Positions 1-7,930 of a stretch of 9,769 nt of DNA are shown here, in pieces. Source of the stretch: Oscillospiraceae bacterium (GTDB taxonomy: Bacteria; Bacillota; Clostridia; Oscillospirales; Ruminococcaceae); the NCBI GenBank assembly GCA_016295545.1, contig JAEDLA010000035.1, forward strand, positions 1 through 9,769, written 5' to 3'. The number at the start of each line of letters is the position of its first letter. The stretch's first letter is position 1. The translations under genes were made by a program, and so were the position numbers. The notes below the pieces were generated by a model. That model was not told the origin of the DNA and ran no database searches. It saw only the letters and a list, made by a program, of their open reading frames with translations.

Positions 1-187
1 TTGTCAAGGGGTAATTTTTCAAAGAACATGGAAATCAATATTTCTTATAAAAGGAGATACCTCCTCCTTAAAATTCCCTGCCATTAATCATATTTTTTAG
101 AGGTGACCTTTAATAAGATAAAAGCACTTCTGCGTCTGTTCATGACACAGAAGTGCTTATAAATCTCATGCTTTTACAGCTTAACAT
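1..187. other. 3' flank of the mannanase gene, no gene seen
   Basis: No coding region is supported here. The stretch holds the mannanase terminator (122-158), listed separately. It also holds a short inverted repeat, AGGAG (52-56), ATAC, CTCCT (61-65), which read on the minus strand is followed by a few T and could be a weak second terminator. An AGGTGA motif near 102-107 resembles a ribosome binding site, but no convincing start codon and reading frame follow it. Confidence 0.5.
122..158 (-). terminator. Rho-independent terminator of the mannanase gene
   Basis: An 11-bp perfect inverted repeat (122-132 with 148-158, AAGCACTTCTG / CAGAAGTGCTT) encloses a 15-nt loop. Read on the minus strand, the hairpin is followed by a T-rich run (TTTTATCTTATT). 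It lies about 30 nt past the stop codon at 188-190, so it fits as the end of the mannanase transcript. Confidence 0.85.
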
Positions 188-1084
188 TTACTCAGCTGTC
201 TCGCTGGAAGTCATTACGGATTCAGGAAGCTCATCAATTGACTGAGCAACCTTTTTCTGAATTGAAAGTGCGTCAGAAACGAATACACCGTCTCCTCTGT
301 TAAATACATCTGCATTGTCAAGTCCCTGTGCGCTGATAGGATTTGCTTCCTTGTTTGCAACATACATCATAACCTTAACAACGTCATCTATTCCGACTTT
401 TCCGTCCTCTGTAGCGTCACCGTATACAGCTGCACCGCCAACAGAACTGTTTACCAGCTCATTTTCAGCGAGAATATTTGAATCAGTAGCTGCATCATAG
501 GTAGCTGCCCACCAGATCTGAGCTTCAACGGATTCAACTGATTCCGGAATTGCTGAAAGGTCGATTGATACCGTACCCTTTCCGTCTGCGTCAAGAGTAG
601 TCTCCCACTCGATAGAAGTCCACTCCTTGCCCACAGCATAGCCTACGCAGCCGTTTGTATAAGCGCCGGGAGTTCCCTCGAATTCAAGAACAAGGCTTGA
701 GCTTGTTCCGGCACTTCCGTTAAGGTCGATTGCATATTTCTTTACTTCAAATACAGGTTCATCATCAGTTGTTGTAGTCTCAGTCGGCTTAATTGTTGTA
801 GTTGTGGTAGTTGTTGACGGAGTATCCCCCTGCTTTGTAGTTGTAGTCGAACCGGGTGTTACCTCTTTTGAATAAAGGTCAGCCGGAAGCTCATCAAGAG
901 TGATGCAGTATTCGCTCTGGTACATATCGATAGTATCCTGCTTGGTGTTGAAAACTTCATTTGAAAGGAAGTTGATGTTATCACTGCCGCCGTCATACCA
1001 TGTACAGAAATAGAGCCAGCCTGCCTTTTCAGCTATAAGATTATCAACAGTTGAGAAGCAGTCGTTTTCAGCCATTGAAATCAT
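188..1084 (-). CDS. C-terminal part of GH26 mannanase, with linker, unknown module and dockerin
   Basis: This frame continues the GH26 mannanase that starts at 2403. Residues 1-72 are the end of the GH26 domain: the MAEND segment carries the expected nucleophile Glu (E6), WLYFCTWYDG is a conserved aromatic stretch, and ITLDELP is the usual GH26 ending. A Thr-rich linker (about 75-110) follows. Next comes a roughly 100-residue module (111-213) with a beta-sandwich look, possibly a carbohydrate-binding module, which I cannot assign. Residues 219-287 are a type I dockerin with two calcium loops (D223-x-T-x-D227...D234, and D259...N262-x-x-D265...D271 with the one-residue insertion seen in ruminococcal dockerins). 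The dockerin should attach the enzyme to a scaffoldin cohesin outside the cell. The ATG at 1084 overlaps the upstream stop as ATGA and has no well-spaced ribosome binding site; GGAG lies 17-18 nt away. It is therefore unlikely to be a true independent start. Joined in frame, the protein would have about 738 residues. Confidence 0.85.
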   Translation of the reverse strand: MISMAENDCFSTVDNLIAEKAGWLYFCTWYDGGSDNINFLSNEVFNTKQDTIDMYQSEYCITLDELPADLYSKEVTPGSTTTTKQGDTPSTTTTTTTIKPTETTTTDDEPVFEVKKYAIDLNGSAGTSSSLVLEFEGTPGAYTNGCVGYAVGKEWTSIEWETTLDADGKGTVSIDLSAIPESVESVEAQIWWAATYDAATDSNILAENELVNSSVGGAAVYGDATEDGKVGIDDVVKVMMYVANKEANPISAQGLDNADVFNRGDGVFVSDALSIQKKVAQSIDELPESVMTSSETAE

Positions 1085-1105
1085 TTTTTACTGTTGTATT
1101 TCTCC
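1081..1105 (-). other. Frameshift site splitting the mannanase gene
   Basis: On the minus strand the reading frame runs AGT AAA AAA TGA. One extra A, or a -1 slip on the second AAA, turns this into AAA AAA ATG ATT TCA ATG and continues the GH26 domain without loss of residues. A GGAG motif (1102-1105) sits 12 nt upstream of the six-A run, similar in spacing to Shine-Dalgarno-like stimulators of bacterial -1 frameshifting. A sequencing or assembly error in the homopolymer and a natural one-base deletion are equally compatible with the sequence; the first is the simplest explanation. Confidence 0.85.
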
Positions 1106-2403
1106 ATGATTCCATAGAATGTAGCACTTACAGGGCTGTCGTTGTGATTCAGTACTGGACTTCCTGTTGACCAGTCGGTACAGCTGTACTTATCATAACC
1201 GATAATATCAACGTACTCGTCTCCGGGATACCAATCGGCTGAAGTACCATAGTTATAGCTGTTCCACTCCCAGATAAGGTTATGGCAGTCAAACTTCTCT
1301 GTCATTGTCTTATATGTGTAAATCCACAACTTTTTATAAGCTTCAGAGCCTTCTCTGCCCCACCAGAACCATGAGCCTGTTTCTCCGCCGCTTCCCTCAG
1401 CTTCGTGGAGAGGACGCCAGATAACCGGAACTCCCTCTGCTTCAAGCTTCTTGAATTCAGCTGCAAGAGTTGTAAGAGCCTGCATATAGTACTCGTTTTC
1501 CTTTGTACCCTCTGTTGCAGCCTTTAATGGTGAAAAGTCGGTCTTTTCGCTGTATGTAGTCTGTGCCCAGTCGATTTTGCTGCCAATGGTATAGCTTGAA
1601 AAATCAGTAGGAACATTGAGGTGGAATGAAGCTGTTGCGATACCGTTTCTGTTCTTTACCCAGTCAATAACACGATCAGTTGAGCCGTCGTCGCTGCCGT
1701 ATGCAGGACAGCAGAAGTTACCGTAGTCAAAGCCTCTGATTGCCGGATAGTGACCGGTAAGGTCTTTAAGGTACTCAAACTCCAGTTCAAGTCCGTGAGG
1801 TCCGTTTGAATAGATTTCCTGCTGACCGGAGATGATATTATTTCCGTATACGCTTGCAAGATAGCTCATAAGGCTGCAGGTCTCAGCAGTAGCACTTGCA
1901 TCGCAGGGAGATGTCTGTGATGCTGTGATAGGTGCCAGCTCAGCAGGTGCAACTGTAAGATAGTCAAAGTTAGTCCAGCCCCAGCTGCTCTTTATCATTA
2001 TCTCGTTTTCGCCTTTATTCAGCTTAACAGCGCCGCAGTCAACCTCAGCCCATGTCTTTGAAGTAAAGGATATCTGCCCCTGATCAACGCCGTTAACATA
2101 AAGATTCTGAATCTTATTGCCGAAAGCAGCATTATATCTGATGACAATTTTGTACATACCTGTTGAATCAGCATTTACTGTGAGGGTTACAGTATCATCA
2201 TTGCTCTCGAGGTAGAAGTACTTTCCGCCGGAAGCATCTGGATCGTCCTTGACACTTCCTGTACCTGTGATAACGCCGTCCTCGAATTCATACTTTACTG
2301 CATCGGCAGCAGTAACGACAGAGCTGCTGAATGCAGAAGCATTGAGTACCATTGCAGCAGCCATTGCAGCCGCACCAGTTTTTTTCAGTAAATTAAAACG
2401 CAT
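1081..2403 (-). CDS. Secreted GH26 beta-mannanase, N-terminal part (signal peptide, CBM35, GH26)
   Basis: Endo-beta-1,4-mannanase that would cleave mannan or glucomannan outside the cell. Residues 1 to about 32-35 are a signal peptide (basic MRFNLLKK, Ala-rich core, VTA/ADA cleavage region). Residues about 37-153 match a CBM35 beta-sandwich (YEFEDG start, YFYLESNDDTVTLTV, WTNFDYLTV end). GH26 begins near 157: ISGQQE at 191-196, GFDYGNF at 224-230, and WRPLHE at 329-334 with H333-E334 as the acid/base centre, WFWWG at 345-349, LIWEWNS near 376-382 and DIIGYDKY at 399-406. The frame stops at residue 440, before the nucleophile Glu, so this piece alone should be catalytically dead. The rest of the domain, a linker and a dockerin lie in the next frame (188-1084). 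The start is supported by AGGAGG (2413-2418), 9 nt upstream of the ATG. The promoter is at 2436-2464. Family assignment is firm; exact substrate is inferred. Confidence 0.92.
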   Translation of the reverse strand: MRFNLLKKTGAAAMAAAMVLNASAFSSSVVTAADAVKYEFEDGVITGTGSVKDDPDASGGKYFYLESNDDTVTLTVNADSTGMYKIVIRYNAAFGNKIQNLYVNGVDQGQISFTSKTWAEVDCGAVKLNKGENEIMIKSSWGWTNFDYLTVAPAELAPITASQTSPCDASATAETCSLMSYLASVYGNNIISGQQEIYSNGPHGLELEFEYLKDLTGHYPAIRGFDYGNFCCPAYGSDDGSTDRVIDWVKNRNGIATASFHLNVPTDFSSYTIGSKIDWAQTTYSEKTDFSPLKAATEGTKENEYYMQALTTLAAEFKKLEAEGVPVIWRPLHEAEGSGGETGSWFWWGREGSEAYKKLWIYTYKTMTEKFDCHNLIWEWNSYNYGTSADWYPGDEYVDIIGYDKYSCTDWSTGSPVLNHNDSPVSATFYGIMEKYNSKK

Positions 2404-2435
2404 TTGAATATGCCTCCTAAAAATATTATGCTTAA

Positions 2436-2464
2436 ATTATAGTATATCTTTCGTCAAATTGCAA
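2436..2464 (-). promoter_or_regulatory. Predicted sigma-A promoter of the mannanase gene
   Basis: On the minus strand TTGCAA (2459-2464) is followed by 17 nt and a perfect TATAAT (2436-2441). The start codon lies at 2403, giving a leader of roughly 26 nt that includes the AGGAGG site. The -35 box matches consensus at 4 of 6 bases. No obvious operator or catabolite-repression site was recognised beside it. Confidence 0.7.
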
Positions 2465-2634
2465 TGTTTTTCCTGAAAAATTCTACATCTCAGCAAAAAA
2501 ATTGTATAAACGCATAAATTTCAATTCTCTGTTTTAGCACAAGAGCCAAATTTATCGCTTAATTTACTTAAATTAAAAACCCGATTTATTAACTTTCTGC
2601 TTATCAGAAAAAATATTTGTCAGCAGGCTTGCTA

Positions 2635-2663
2635 TTGATATTTTTAACGGACTGTGATATAAT
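2635..2663 (+). promoter_or_regulatory. Predicted sigma-A promoter of the membrane protein-uvrB-uvrA operon
   Basis: TTGATA (2635-2640), a 17-nt spacer and TATAAT (2658-2663), with an extended -10 TG at 2655-2656. Transcription would begin near 2670, right at the AGGTGA ribosome binding site (2671-2676), so the leader would be only about 13 nt. No LexA-type operator overlaps it. Confidence 0.8.
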
Positions 2664-2682
2664 TTATCTGAGGTGACTTTTT

Positions 2683-3057
2683 ATGACTAAATACCTGAAA
2701 GATTACATAGAATACATTGAAAAGAGACTAAATCAGTGCGGCTGTTCATCTCAGATAAATGACATTTTAAGAGAACACAAGGATAAAATTGCTTTTATGC
2801 AGCACGAACGTATTGTGCATTTTCTTGTTACCATGATGTTTGCACTGATACTTGTTATGTTCATTATAGGATTTCTTATTACTGAGCAGATAATGCTTTC
2901 TCTGCTTATTGTAATGATACTTGCATTGCTGGCTGCATATATCAAGCACTATTACTTCCTTGAAAACACTGTTCAGGAGATGTACAGGATATACGACAGG
3001 ATACTCCGCAAAAAGGAAGAACTGGAGAAAGAACAGGAAGGAGCTTTCTATGGATAA
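2683..3057 (+). CDS. Small two-helix membrane protein of unknown function, first gene of the uvrBA operon
   Basis: I do not recognise the family. The 124-residue protein has a polar N-terminal part (1-44, with a CGC motif at 19-21), two hydrophobic segments (about 46-66 and 69-89) separated by a very short turn, and a charged C-terminal helix (about 92-119) rich in Arg, Lys and Glu that may form a coiled coil. This suggests a helical hairpin in the membrane with both ends on the same side, probably the cytoplasm. The start is supported by AGGTGA (2671-2676), 6 nt before the ATG. Its last codons overlap the uvrB start by 8 nt (3050-3057), so the two are likely translationally coupled. That contact does not prove a repair role. 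It could equally be an unrelated gene that shares the promoter. Confidence 0.75.
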   Translation: MTKYLKDYIEYIEKRLNQCGCSSQINDILREHKDKIAFMQHERIVHFLVTMMFALILVMFIIGFLITEQIMLSLLIVMILALLAAYIKHYYFLENTVQEMYRIYDRILRKKEELEKEQEGAFYG

Positions 3058-5017
3058 ATTCAGGCTGTTTTCGCAGTATTCGCCTGCCGGAGACCAGCCT
3101 CAGGCTATCGAAAAGCTTGTGGACGGCATAAATTCCGGAAAAAAAGAACAGATACTGCTTGGTGTTACCGGTTCAGGAAAGACCTTTACTATGGCTAATG
3201 TCATTGAAAGAGTTAATAAACCTACCCTTGTACTGGCTCACAATAAAATTCTCGCAGCTCAGCTCTGCTCTGAATTCAAGGAATTTTTTCCTGAAAATGC
3301 TGTGGAATACTTTGTCTCATACTACGACTATTATCAGCCGGAGGCTTATATCCCCAGCACAGACAGCTATATAGAAAAGGATTCCTCCATTAATGATGAA
3401 ATCGATAAGCTTCGGCACTCTGCCACAACTGCTCTTGCAGAACGCAGAGACGTTATTATCGTTGCAAGCGTTTCCTGCATTTACTCTCTCGGAAGTCCTG
3501 AGGAATACCGCTCTATGGTTGTCTCCATTCGTCAGGGAACGGAAAAGCCCCGTGAACAGCTTATTGAGGAGCTTGTTAAAATCCGTTACGAAAGAAACGA
3601 CATAAGCTTTGAACGAAATAAATTCAGGGTTCGTGGTGATGTCCTCGAAATTTTTCCGGCTATGTCAACCGATACGGCTGTACGTGTGGAATTTTTCGGT
3701 GACGAAATAGACCGCATCTCAGAGATAAATGTAGTGACCGGAGAAGTCAAGGCTGTTGTTTCTCACGCTGCTATTTTCCCTGCGTCCCATTACGTTGTGG
3801 GTGATGATAAAATTGAGGATGCTCTGAAGGATATTGATGATGAGCTTAATGAACGTGTGGAGTACTTTACTGCCAACAATAAGCTTATTGAAGCTCAGCG
3901 CATTTCTCAGCGAACTCACTATGATATGGAAATGCTACGTGAAGTAGGCTACTGCAGCGGTGTTGAAAACTACTCCCGCATACTTTCAAGGCGTCCGCCG
4001 GGAAGTACTCCCATGACGCTTCTTGACCACTTTCCCGATGATTTTCTCCTTATTGTGGACGAAAGTCATGTTACCCTGCCTCAGGTAAGAGCCATGTATG
4101 CCGGTGACAGAGCAAGAAAAACAACTCTTATTGATTACGGATTCAGGCTTCCCAGTGCATACGATAACCGTCCTCTTAACTTTGACGAATTCTGTTCACA
4201 CATAAATCAGGCTATTTATGTCAGCGCAACTCCGGGACAGATAGAACGAGGCAAAACAGATACTATCGTTGAACAGGTGATACGTCCTACAGGTCTTGTT
4301 GATCCCGAAATTATCGTCAAGCCAACGGAGGGACAGATTGACGACCTGCTGTCGGAAATCAATATCCGTATCGAAAAAAATGAGCGTGTTCTTGTTACTA
4401 CCCTCACTAAGAAAATGGCAGAAGACCTTACCAGCTACTATGAAAATCTCGGTGTAAAGGTTCGGTATATGCACCATGATATCGATACAATTGAGCGTAT
4501 GGAGATAATCAAGGACCTGCGCAACGGCGAATTTGATGTTCTTGTGGGAATAAACCTGCTCCGTGAAGGTCTTGATATTCCGGAGGTTTCTCTTGTTGCC
4601 GTTCTGGACGCTGATAAAGAGGGATTCCTGAGAAGTGAGACTTCCCTTATTCAGACAATAGGACGAGCTGCACGTAACAGCGAGGGAAAGGTAATCATGT
4701 ATGCAGACTCCGTTACTGGCTCTATGGAACGTGCAATCGTTGAGACTGAGCGCCGCCGTGCATTGCAAACAGCCTTTAACGAGGAGCACGGAATCGTACC
4801 TAAAACTATTATCAAGGAAGTACGTGATGTACTTGAAATCACATCAAAGGAAAAAGTTGAGGAAAAGACAAAATCCGTAAAGATGTCTGCAAAGGAAAAG
4901 GACGAGCTTATTGCCCGTCTTACGGAGGAAATGAAAAATTCCGCAAAAATGCTTGAATTTGAACACGCTGCATATCTCCGTGATAAAATCAGGGAGCTTA
5001 AAGGCGAAAAGAAATAG
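3050..5017 (+). CDS. uvrB: Excinuclease ABC subunit UvrB
   Basis: Damage-verification helicase-like ATPase of nucleotide excision repair in the cytoplasm. It is loaded on damaged DNA by UvrA and then recruits UvrC for incision. The product has 655 residues, the usual family length. It starts with the typical [17 protein letters not shown]. Visible motifs are Walker A GVTGSGKT (38-45), the beta-hairpin region [12 protein letters not shown] (91-102) used to probe the strands, Walker B-type DESH (337-340), SATPG (392-396), the helicase motif around [13 protein letters not shown] (500-512), QTIGRAARN (535-543), and a C-terminal UVR domain (about 617-652) that contacts UvrC. The ATG at 3050 was chosen because AAGGAG (3038-3043) lies 6 nt upstream and the conserved N-terminus begins there; an upstream in-frame extension would only overlap the preceding gene. 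All key motifs are intact. Confidence 0.98.
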   Translation: MDKFRLFSQYSPAGDQPQAIEKLVDGINSGKKEQILLGVTGSGKTFTMANVIERVNKPTLVLAHNKILAAQLCSEFKEFFPENAVEYFVSYYDYYQPEAYIPSTDSYIEKDSSINDEIDKLRHSATTALAERRDVIIVASVSCIYSLGSPEEYRSMVVSIRQGTEKPREQLIEELVKIRYERNDISFERNKFRVRGDVLEIFPAMSTDTAVRVEFFGDEIDRISEINVVTGEVKAVVSHAAIFPASHYVVGDDKIEDALKDIDDELNERVEYFTANNKLIEAQRISQRTHYDMEMLREVGYCSGVENYSRILSRRPPGSTPMTLLDHFPDDFLLIVDESHVTLPQVRAMYAGDRARKTTLIDYGFRLPSAYDNRPLNFDEFCSHINQAIYVSATPGQIERGKTDTIVEQVIRPTGLVDPEIIVKPTEGQIDDLLSEINIRIEKNERVLVTTLTKKMAEDLTSYYENLGVKVRYMHHDIDTIERMEIIKDLRNGEFDVLVGINLLREGLDIPEVSLVAVLDADKEGFLRSETSLIQTIGRAARNSEGKVIMYADSVTGSMERAIVETERRRALQTAFNEEHGIVPKTIIKEVRDVLEITSKEKVEEKTKSVKMSAKEKDELIARLTEEMKNSAKMLEFEHAAYLRDKIRELKGEKK

Positions 5018-5045
5018 AATACCCTCTGATAAAGGTGAAATTAAA

Positions 5046-7868
5046 ATGAAAGATAAAATAATAATTAAAGGCGCAAGAGAACATAATCTCAAAAATATTG
5101 ACCTGGAGCTTCCTCGTGACAAGCTTATCGTTATGACAGGTCTTTCAGGTTCAGGAAAGTCCTCCCTTGCCTTTGACACGATTTACGCTGACGGTCAGAG
5201 ACGATACATGGAAAGCCTTTCCTCCTATGCAAGAATGTTTCTCGGACAAATGGAAAAGCCCGATGTTGACAGCATTGAGGGACTTTCTCCGGCAATTTCA
5301 ATCGACCAGAAAACTACTTCAAAGAATCCCCGTTCAACAGTGGGCACTGTTACTGAGATATACGACTATCTCAGGCTGCTCTATGCAAGGATAGGCATTC
5401 CTCACTGCCCTGTCTGCGGACGTGAAATATCCCAGCAGACCATAGACCAGATGGTCGACACGATTATGGCTCTGCCGAAAGGAACAAAGATACAGCTTCT
5501 TGCTCCTATCGTTAGAGGACGCAAGGGACAGTACGCAAAGGAGCTTGAAAGTGCCAGAAAAAGCGGCTTTGTACGTGTACGCATAGATGGTATCATGTAT
5601 GAGCTGTCCGAAGAAATCAAGCTCGAAAAAAACAAGAAGCACAACATCGACATCATAGTTGACCGTCTGATTATCAAGGAGGGCATTGAGTCAAGAATCA
5701 GCGACAGTCTTGAAACCGTTTTCTCACTTACAAATGGTCTTGCGGCAGTTGATGTCATGGGTATGGACGAGCTTCTTTTCTCACAGAATTATGCCTGTCC
5801 GGAACACAATATCAGCATTCAGGAGCTTGAACCTGTAATGTTTTCATTCAATAATCCTATGGGAGCCTGCCCGAAATGTACTGGTCTGGGAGTTTTCAGG
5901 CATATTGACCCCGACCTTATCGTGCCAAACAAGGACCTCAGCATCTCAGACGGCGCTATCAAGGCTTCCGGCTGGAACAGTCTTGACGAAACATCAATTG
6001 CCATGATGTACTACAAGGCTATATCAAAGGAATACAATATTCCTCTTGATGTACCGGTAAACACCCTTGACAAGAAAGACCTGGATATTTTCCTCTATGG
6101 TACTGACGGAAAGCCTCTGGAGCTGCAGCGTCCCAAATCTCTTGGCGGTGGCAGATACAACGCTCCCTTTGAGGGAGTTATCAACAATCTTGAACGCCGC
6201 TACCGTGAAACTACAAGTGATTATTCACGAGGTGACATTGAAGCCTGTATGAGCGAGGTAAACTGTCCTGACTGTCACGGAAAAAGGCTGAAAGACGAAA
6301 GTCTTGCCGTTACTGTAGGCGGAATCAACATCAGCGATCTTACGGAGCTTTCTGTTCACGACTGCCTTGAATTTTTCAATAATCTGAAGCTTACAGAGCA
6401 CGAAGCATTAGTCGGAAACCGCATTATCAAGGAAATCAAAGAGCGTCTCGGATTCCTGCAAAGCGTGGGACTGGAATACCTCAGCCTTTCACGTTCTTCC
6501 GGAACACTTTCCGGCGGTGAAAGCCAGCGAATCCGCCTTGCAACGCAGATTGGCTCCTCCTTAATGGGCGTTCTCTATATTCTTGACGAGCCAAGCATAG
6601 GGCTTCATCAGCGTGACAATGACAAGCTTATTGCAACGCTGAAACGTCTCCGTGATCTCGGAAATACACTTATAGTTGTTGAGCACGATGATGATACCAT
6701 GCTTGCTGCTGATTATATTGTTGACATAGGTCCCGGTGCCGGAGTAAACGGCGGAAATGTTGTTTTTGCCGGAACAGTTGACAAGCTGCTCAAATGCAAG
6801 AAATCCATTACAGGCAATTATCTAAGCGGCAGACTTAAAATCGAAGTTCCCAAAAACAGACGGCAGGGCAGCGGAAATTTCCTCACTGTCAAGGGCGCTT
6901 CGGAGCATAATCTGAAAAATATTGATGTCAGTATCCCTCTTGGCAAGCTTGTATGTGTAACAGGCGTTTCCGGTTCGGGAAAGTCCTCGCTTGTCAATGA
7001 AATCATCTACAAGCACCTTGCAGCAAAGCTTAATCGGGCAAAAATACGCAGCGGCAGCTTCAAAAGCATTGAGGGACTTGAATATCTTGACAAGGTAATC
7101 AATATCGACCAGTCCCCTATCGGCAGAACTCCACGTTCAAATCCTGCTACCTACACCGGTGTTTTCACCGATATCCGTGAACTTTTTGCAAAAACTGCCG
7201 ACGCAAAAGCAAAAGGCTATACCAGTGGCAGATTCTCCTTTAACGTTAAAGGCGGACGCTGTGAAGCCTGCGAGGGCGACGGTATTATCAAGATCGAAAT
7301 GCATTTTCTGCCGGATATTTACGTTCCCTGTGAGGTCTGCAAGGGTAAGCGCTATAACCGTGAAACTCTTGATGTCCACTACAAGGGAAAGTCAATTTAT
7401 GATGTCCTCGAAATGACTGTTGACGAGGGAGCTGAATTCTTTGAACATATTCCCAAAATTGCCCGCAAGCTTAAAACACTGCAGGAAGTAGGTCTTGGCT
7501 ATATCAAAATCGGTCAGCCCGCAACTACTCTCTCCGGAGGTGAAGCTCAGCGTGTAAAGCTTTCAACAGAGCTTTCCAAACGTGCTACAGGCAGGACTAT
7601 ATATATCCTTGATGAACCGACTACCGGTCTGCACAATGCGGACGTTCACAAGCTTATTGACGTTCTTCAAAGACTTACAGACAGCGGAAATACTGTCCTT
7701 GTTATTGAGCATAACCTGAATGTTATAAAGGTTGCTGACCATATCATTGATCTCGGTCCTGAGGGCGGCAACGGCGGAGGTACTATTGTTGCGGAGGGTA
7801 CTCCCGAAGAAATAGTAAAGTGTCCTGAGTCCTACACAGGAAAATATCTCAGACCTTATCTTGAATAG
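5046..7868 (+). CDS. uvrA: Excinuclease ABC subunit UvrA
   Basis: DNA damage sensor of nucleotide excision repair, an ABC-type ATPase dimer that delivers UvrB to lesions. The product has 940 residues, the standard length. It shows two ATP-binding halves: Walker [10 protein letters not shown] (32-40) with LSGGESQ (488-494) and [11 protein letters not shown] (511-521), and Walker [10 protein letters not shown] (640-648) with LSGGEAQ (829-835) and [11 protein letters not shown] (853-863). Cys pairs are CPVC (121-124), CPDC (407-410), CPEH/CPKC (251-254 and 275-278) and CEAC/CEVC (739-742 and 762-765). In the insertion-domain zinc module the second ligand is His254 instead of the common Cys, a conservative change. 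The start follows AGGTGA (5033-5038) by 7 nt. It lies 28 nt after uvrB in the same operon and ends at the shared terminator at 7873-7912. Confidence 0.98.
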   Translation: MKDKIIIKGAREHNLKNIDLELPRDKLIVMTGLSGSGKSSLAFDTIYADGQRRYMESLSSYARMFLGQMEKPDVDSIEGLSPAISIDQKTTSKNPRSTVGTVTEIYDYLRLLYARIGIPHCPVCGREISQQTIDQMVDTIMALPKGTKIQLLAPIVRGRKGQYAKELESARKSGFVRVRIDGIMYELSEEIKLEKNKKHNIDIIVDRLIIKEGIESRISDSLETVFSLTNGLAAVDVMGMDELLFSQNYACPEHNISIQELEPVMFSFNNPMGACPKCTGLGVFRHIDPDLIVPNKDLSISDGAIKASGWNSLDETSIAMMYYKAISKEYNIPLDVPVNTLDKKDLDIFLYGTDGKPLELQRPKSLGGGRYNAPFEGVINNLERRYRETTSDYSRGDIEACMSEVNCPDCHGKRLKDESLAVTVGGINISDLTELSVHDCLEFFNNLKLTEHEALVGNRIIKEIKERLGFLQSVGLEYLSLSRSSGTLSGGESQRIRLATQIGSSLMGVLYILDEPSIGLHQRDNDKLIATLKRLRDLGNTLIVVEHDDDTMLAADYIVDIGPGAGVNGGNVVFAGTVDKLLKCKKSITGNYLSGRLKIEVPKNRRQGSGNFLTVKGASEHNLKNIDVSIPLGKLVCVTGVSGSGKSSLVNEIIYKHLAAKLNRAKIRSGSFKSIEGLEYLDKVINIDQSPIGRTPRSNPATYTGVFTDIRELFAKTADAKAKGYTSGRFSFNVKGGRCEACEGDGIIKIEMHFLPDIYVPCEVCKGKRYNRETLDVHYKGKSIYDVLEMTVDEGAEFFEHIPKIARKLKTLQEVGLGYIKIGQPATTLSGGEAQRVKLSTELSKRATGRTIYILDEPTTGLHNADVHKLIDVLQRLTDSGNTVLVIEHNLNVIKVADHIIDLGPEGGNGGGTIVAEGTPEEIVKCPESYTGKYLRPYLE

Positions 7869-7872
7869 ACAA

Positions 7873-7912
7873 AAAAGACTGCTGTACCCATTGTGTGATA
7901 CAGCAGTCTTTT
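7873..7912. terminator. Bidirectional terminator between uvrA and the GGDEF gene
   Basis: A perfect 14-bp inverted repeat (7873-7886 with 7899-7912, core GACTGCTGTA / TACAGCAGTC) has a 12-nt loop. The core is flanked by A-runs on the left (7871-7876) and T-runs on the right, so it reads as a hairpin plus U-tract on both strands. It starts 4 nt after the uvrA stop and ends 18 nt from the stop of the convergent GGDEF gene, and probably serves both. Confidence 0.92.
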
Positions 7913-7930
7913 ATTTTAAATCATATTATT

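Larger units (their letters stand above)
2404..2682. other. Divergent intergenic region between the mannanase gene and the uvr operon
   Basis: AT-rich, non-coding stretch of 279 nt. It carries the minus-strand promoter at 2436-2464 and the plus-strand promoter at 2635-2663. Between them is a 7-bp inverted repeat, TTAATTT (2559-2565) and AAATTAA (2570-2576) separated by ACTT, which could be an operator but may be chance in such AT-rich DNA. I saw no tRNA, riboswitch or typical Firmicute LexA box. Confidence 0.6.

Noticed and set aside
24..34. GAACATGG as a half LexA box
   Set aside because: The second half (GTTC) is missing and no promoter or gene start lies nearby.
745..862. Thr-codon-rich repeats (GTTGTAGTTGTAG type) as a tandem DNA repeat element
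   Set aside because: They encode the Thr-rich linker of the mannanase and are ordinary low-complexity coding sequence.
188..1084. C-terminal mannanase frame as an independent dockerin protein with its own start
   Set aside because: It begins in the middle of the GH26 domain, lacks a signal peptide needed for a dockerin protein, and has no well-spaced ribosome binding site.
2559..2576. TTAATTT-ACTT-AAATTAA inverted repeat as an operator
   Set aside because: Only A and T in the arms within a very AT-rich region, and not overlapping either predicted promoter; chance is a sufficient explanation.
2921..3049. Upstream in-frame extension of uvrB
   Set aside because: The added residues come from the membrane-protein gene read in another frame and do not resemble UvrB. 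The ATG at 3050 has a well-placed ribosome binding site and begins the conserved N-terminus.
4196..4789. Long minus-strand open frame (197 codons) opposite uvrB
   Set aside because: It lies fully inside the conserved UvrB helicase region on the other strand, and its translation shows no recognisable domain. It is explained by codon pattern in uvrB.
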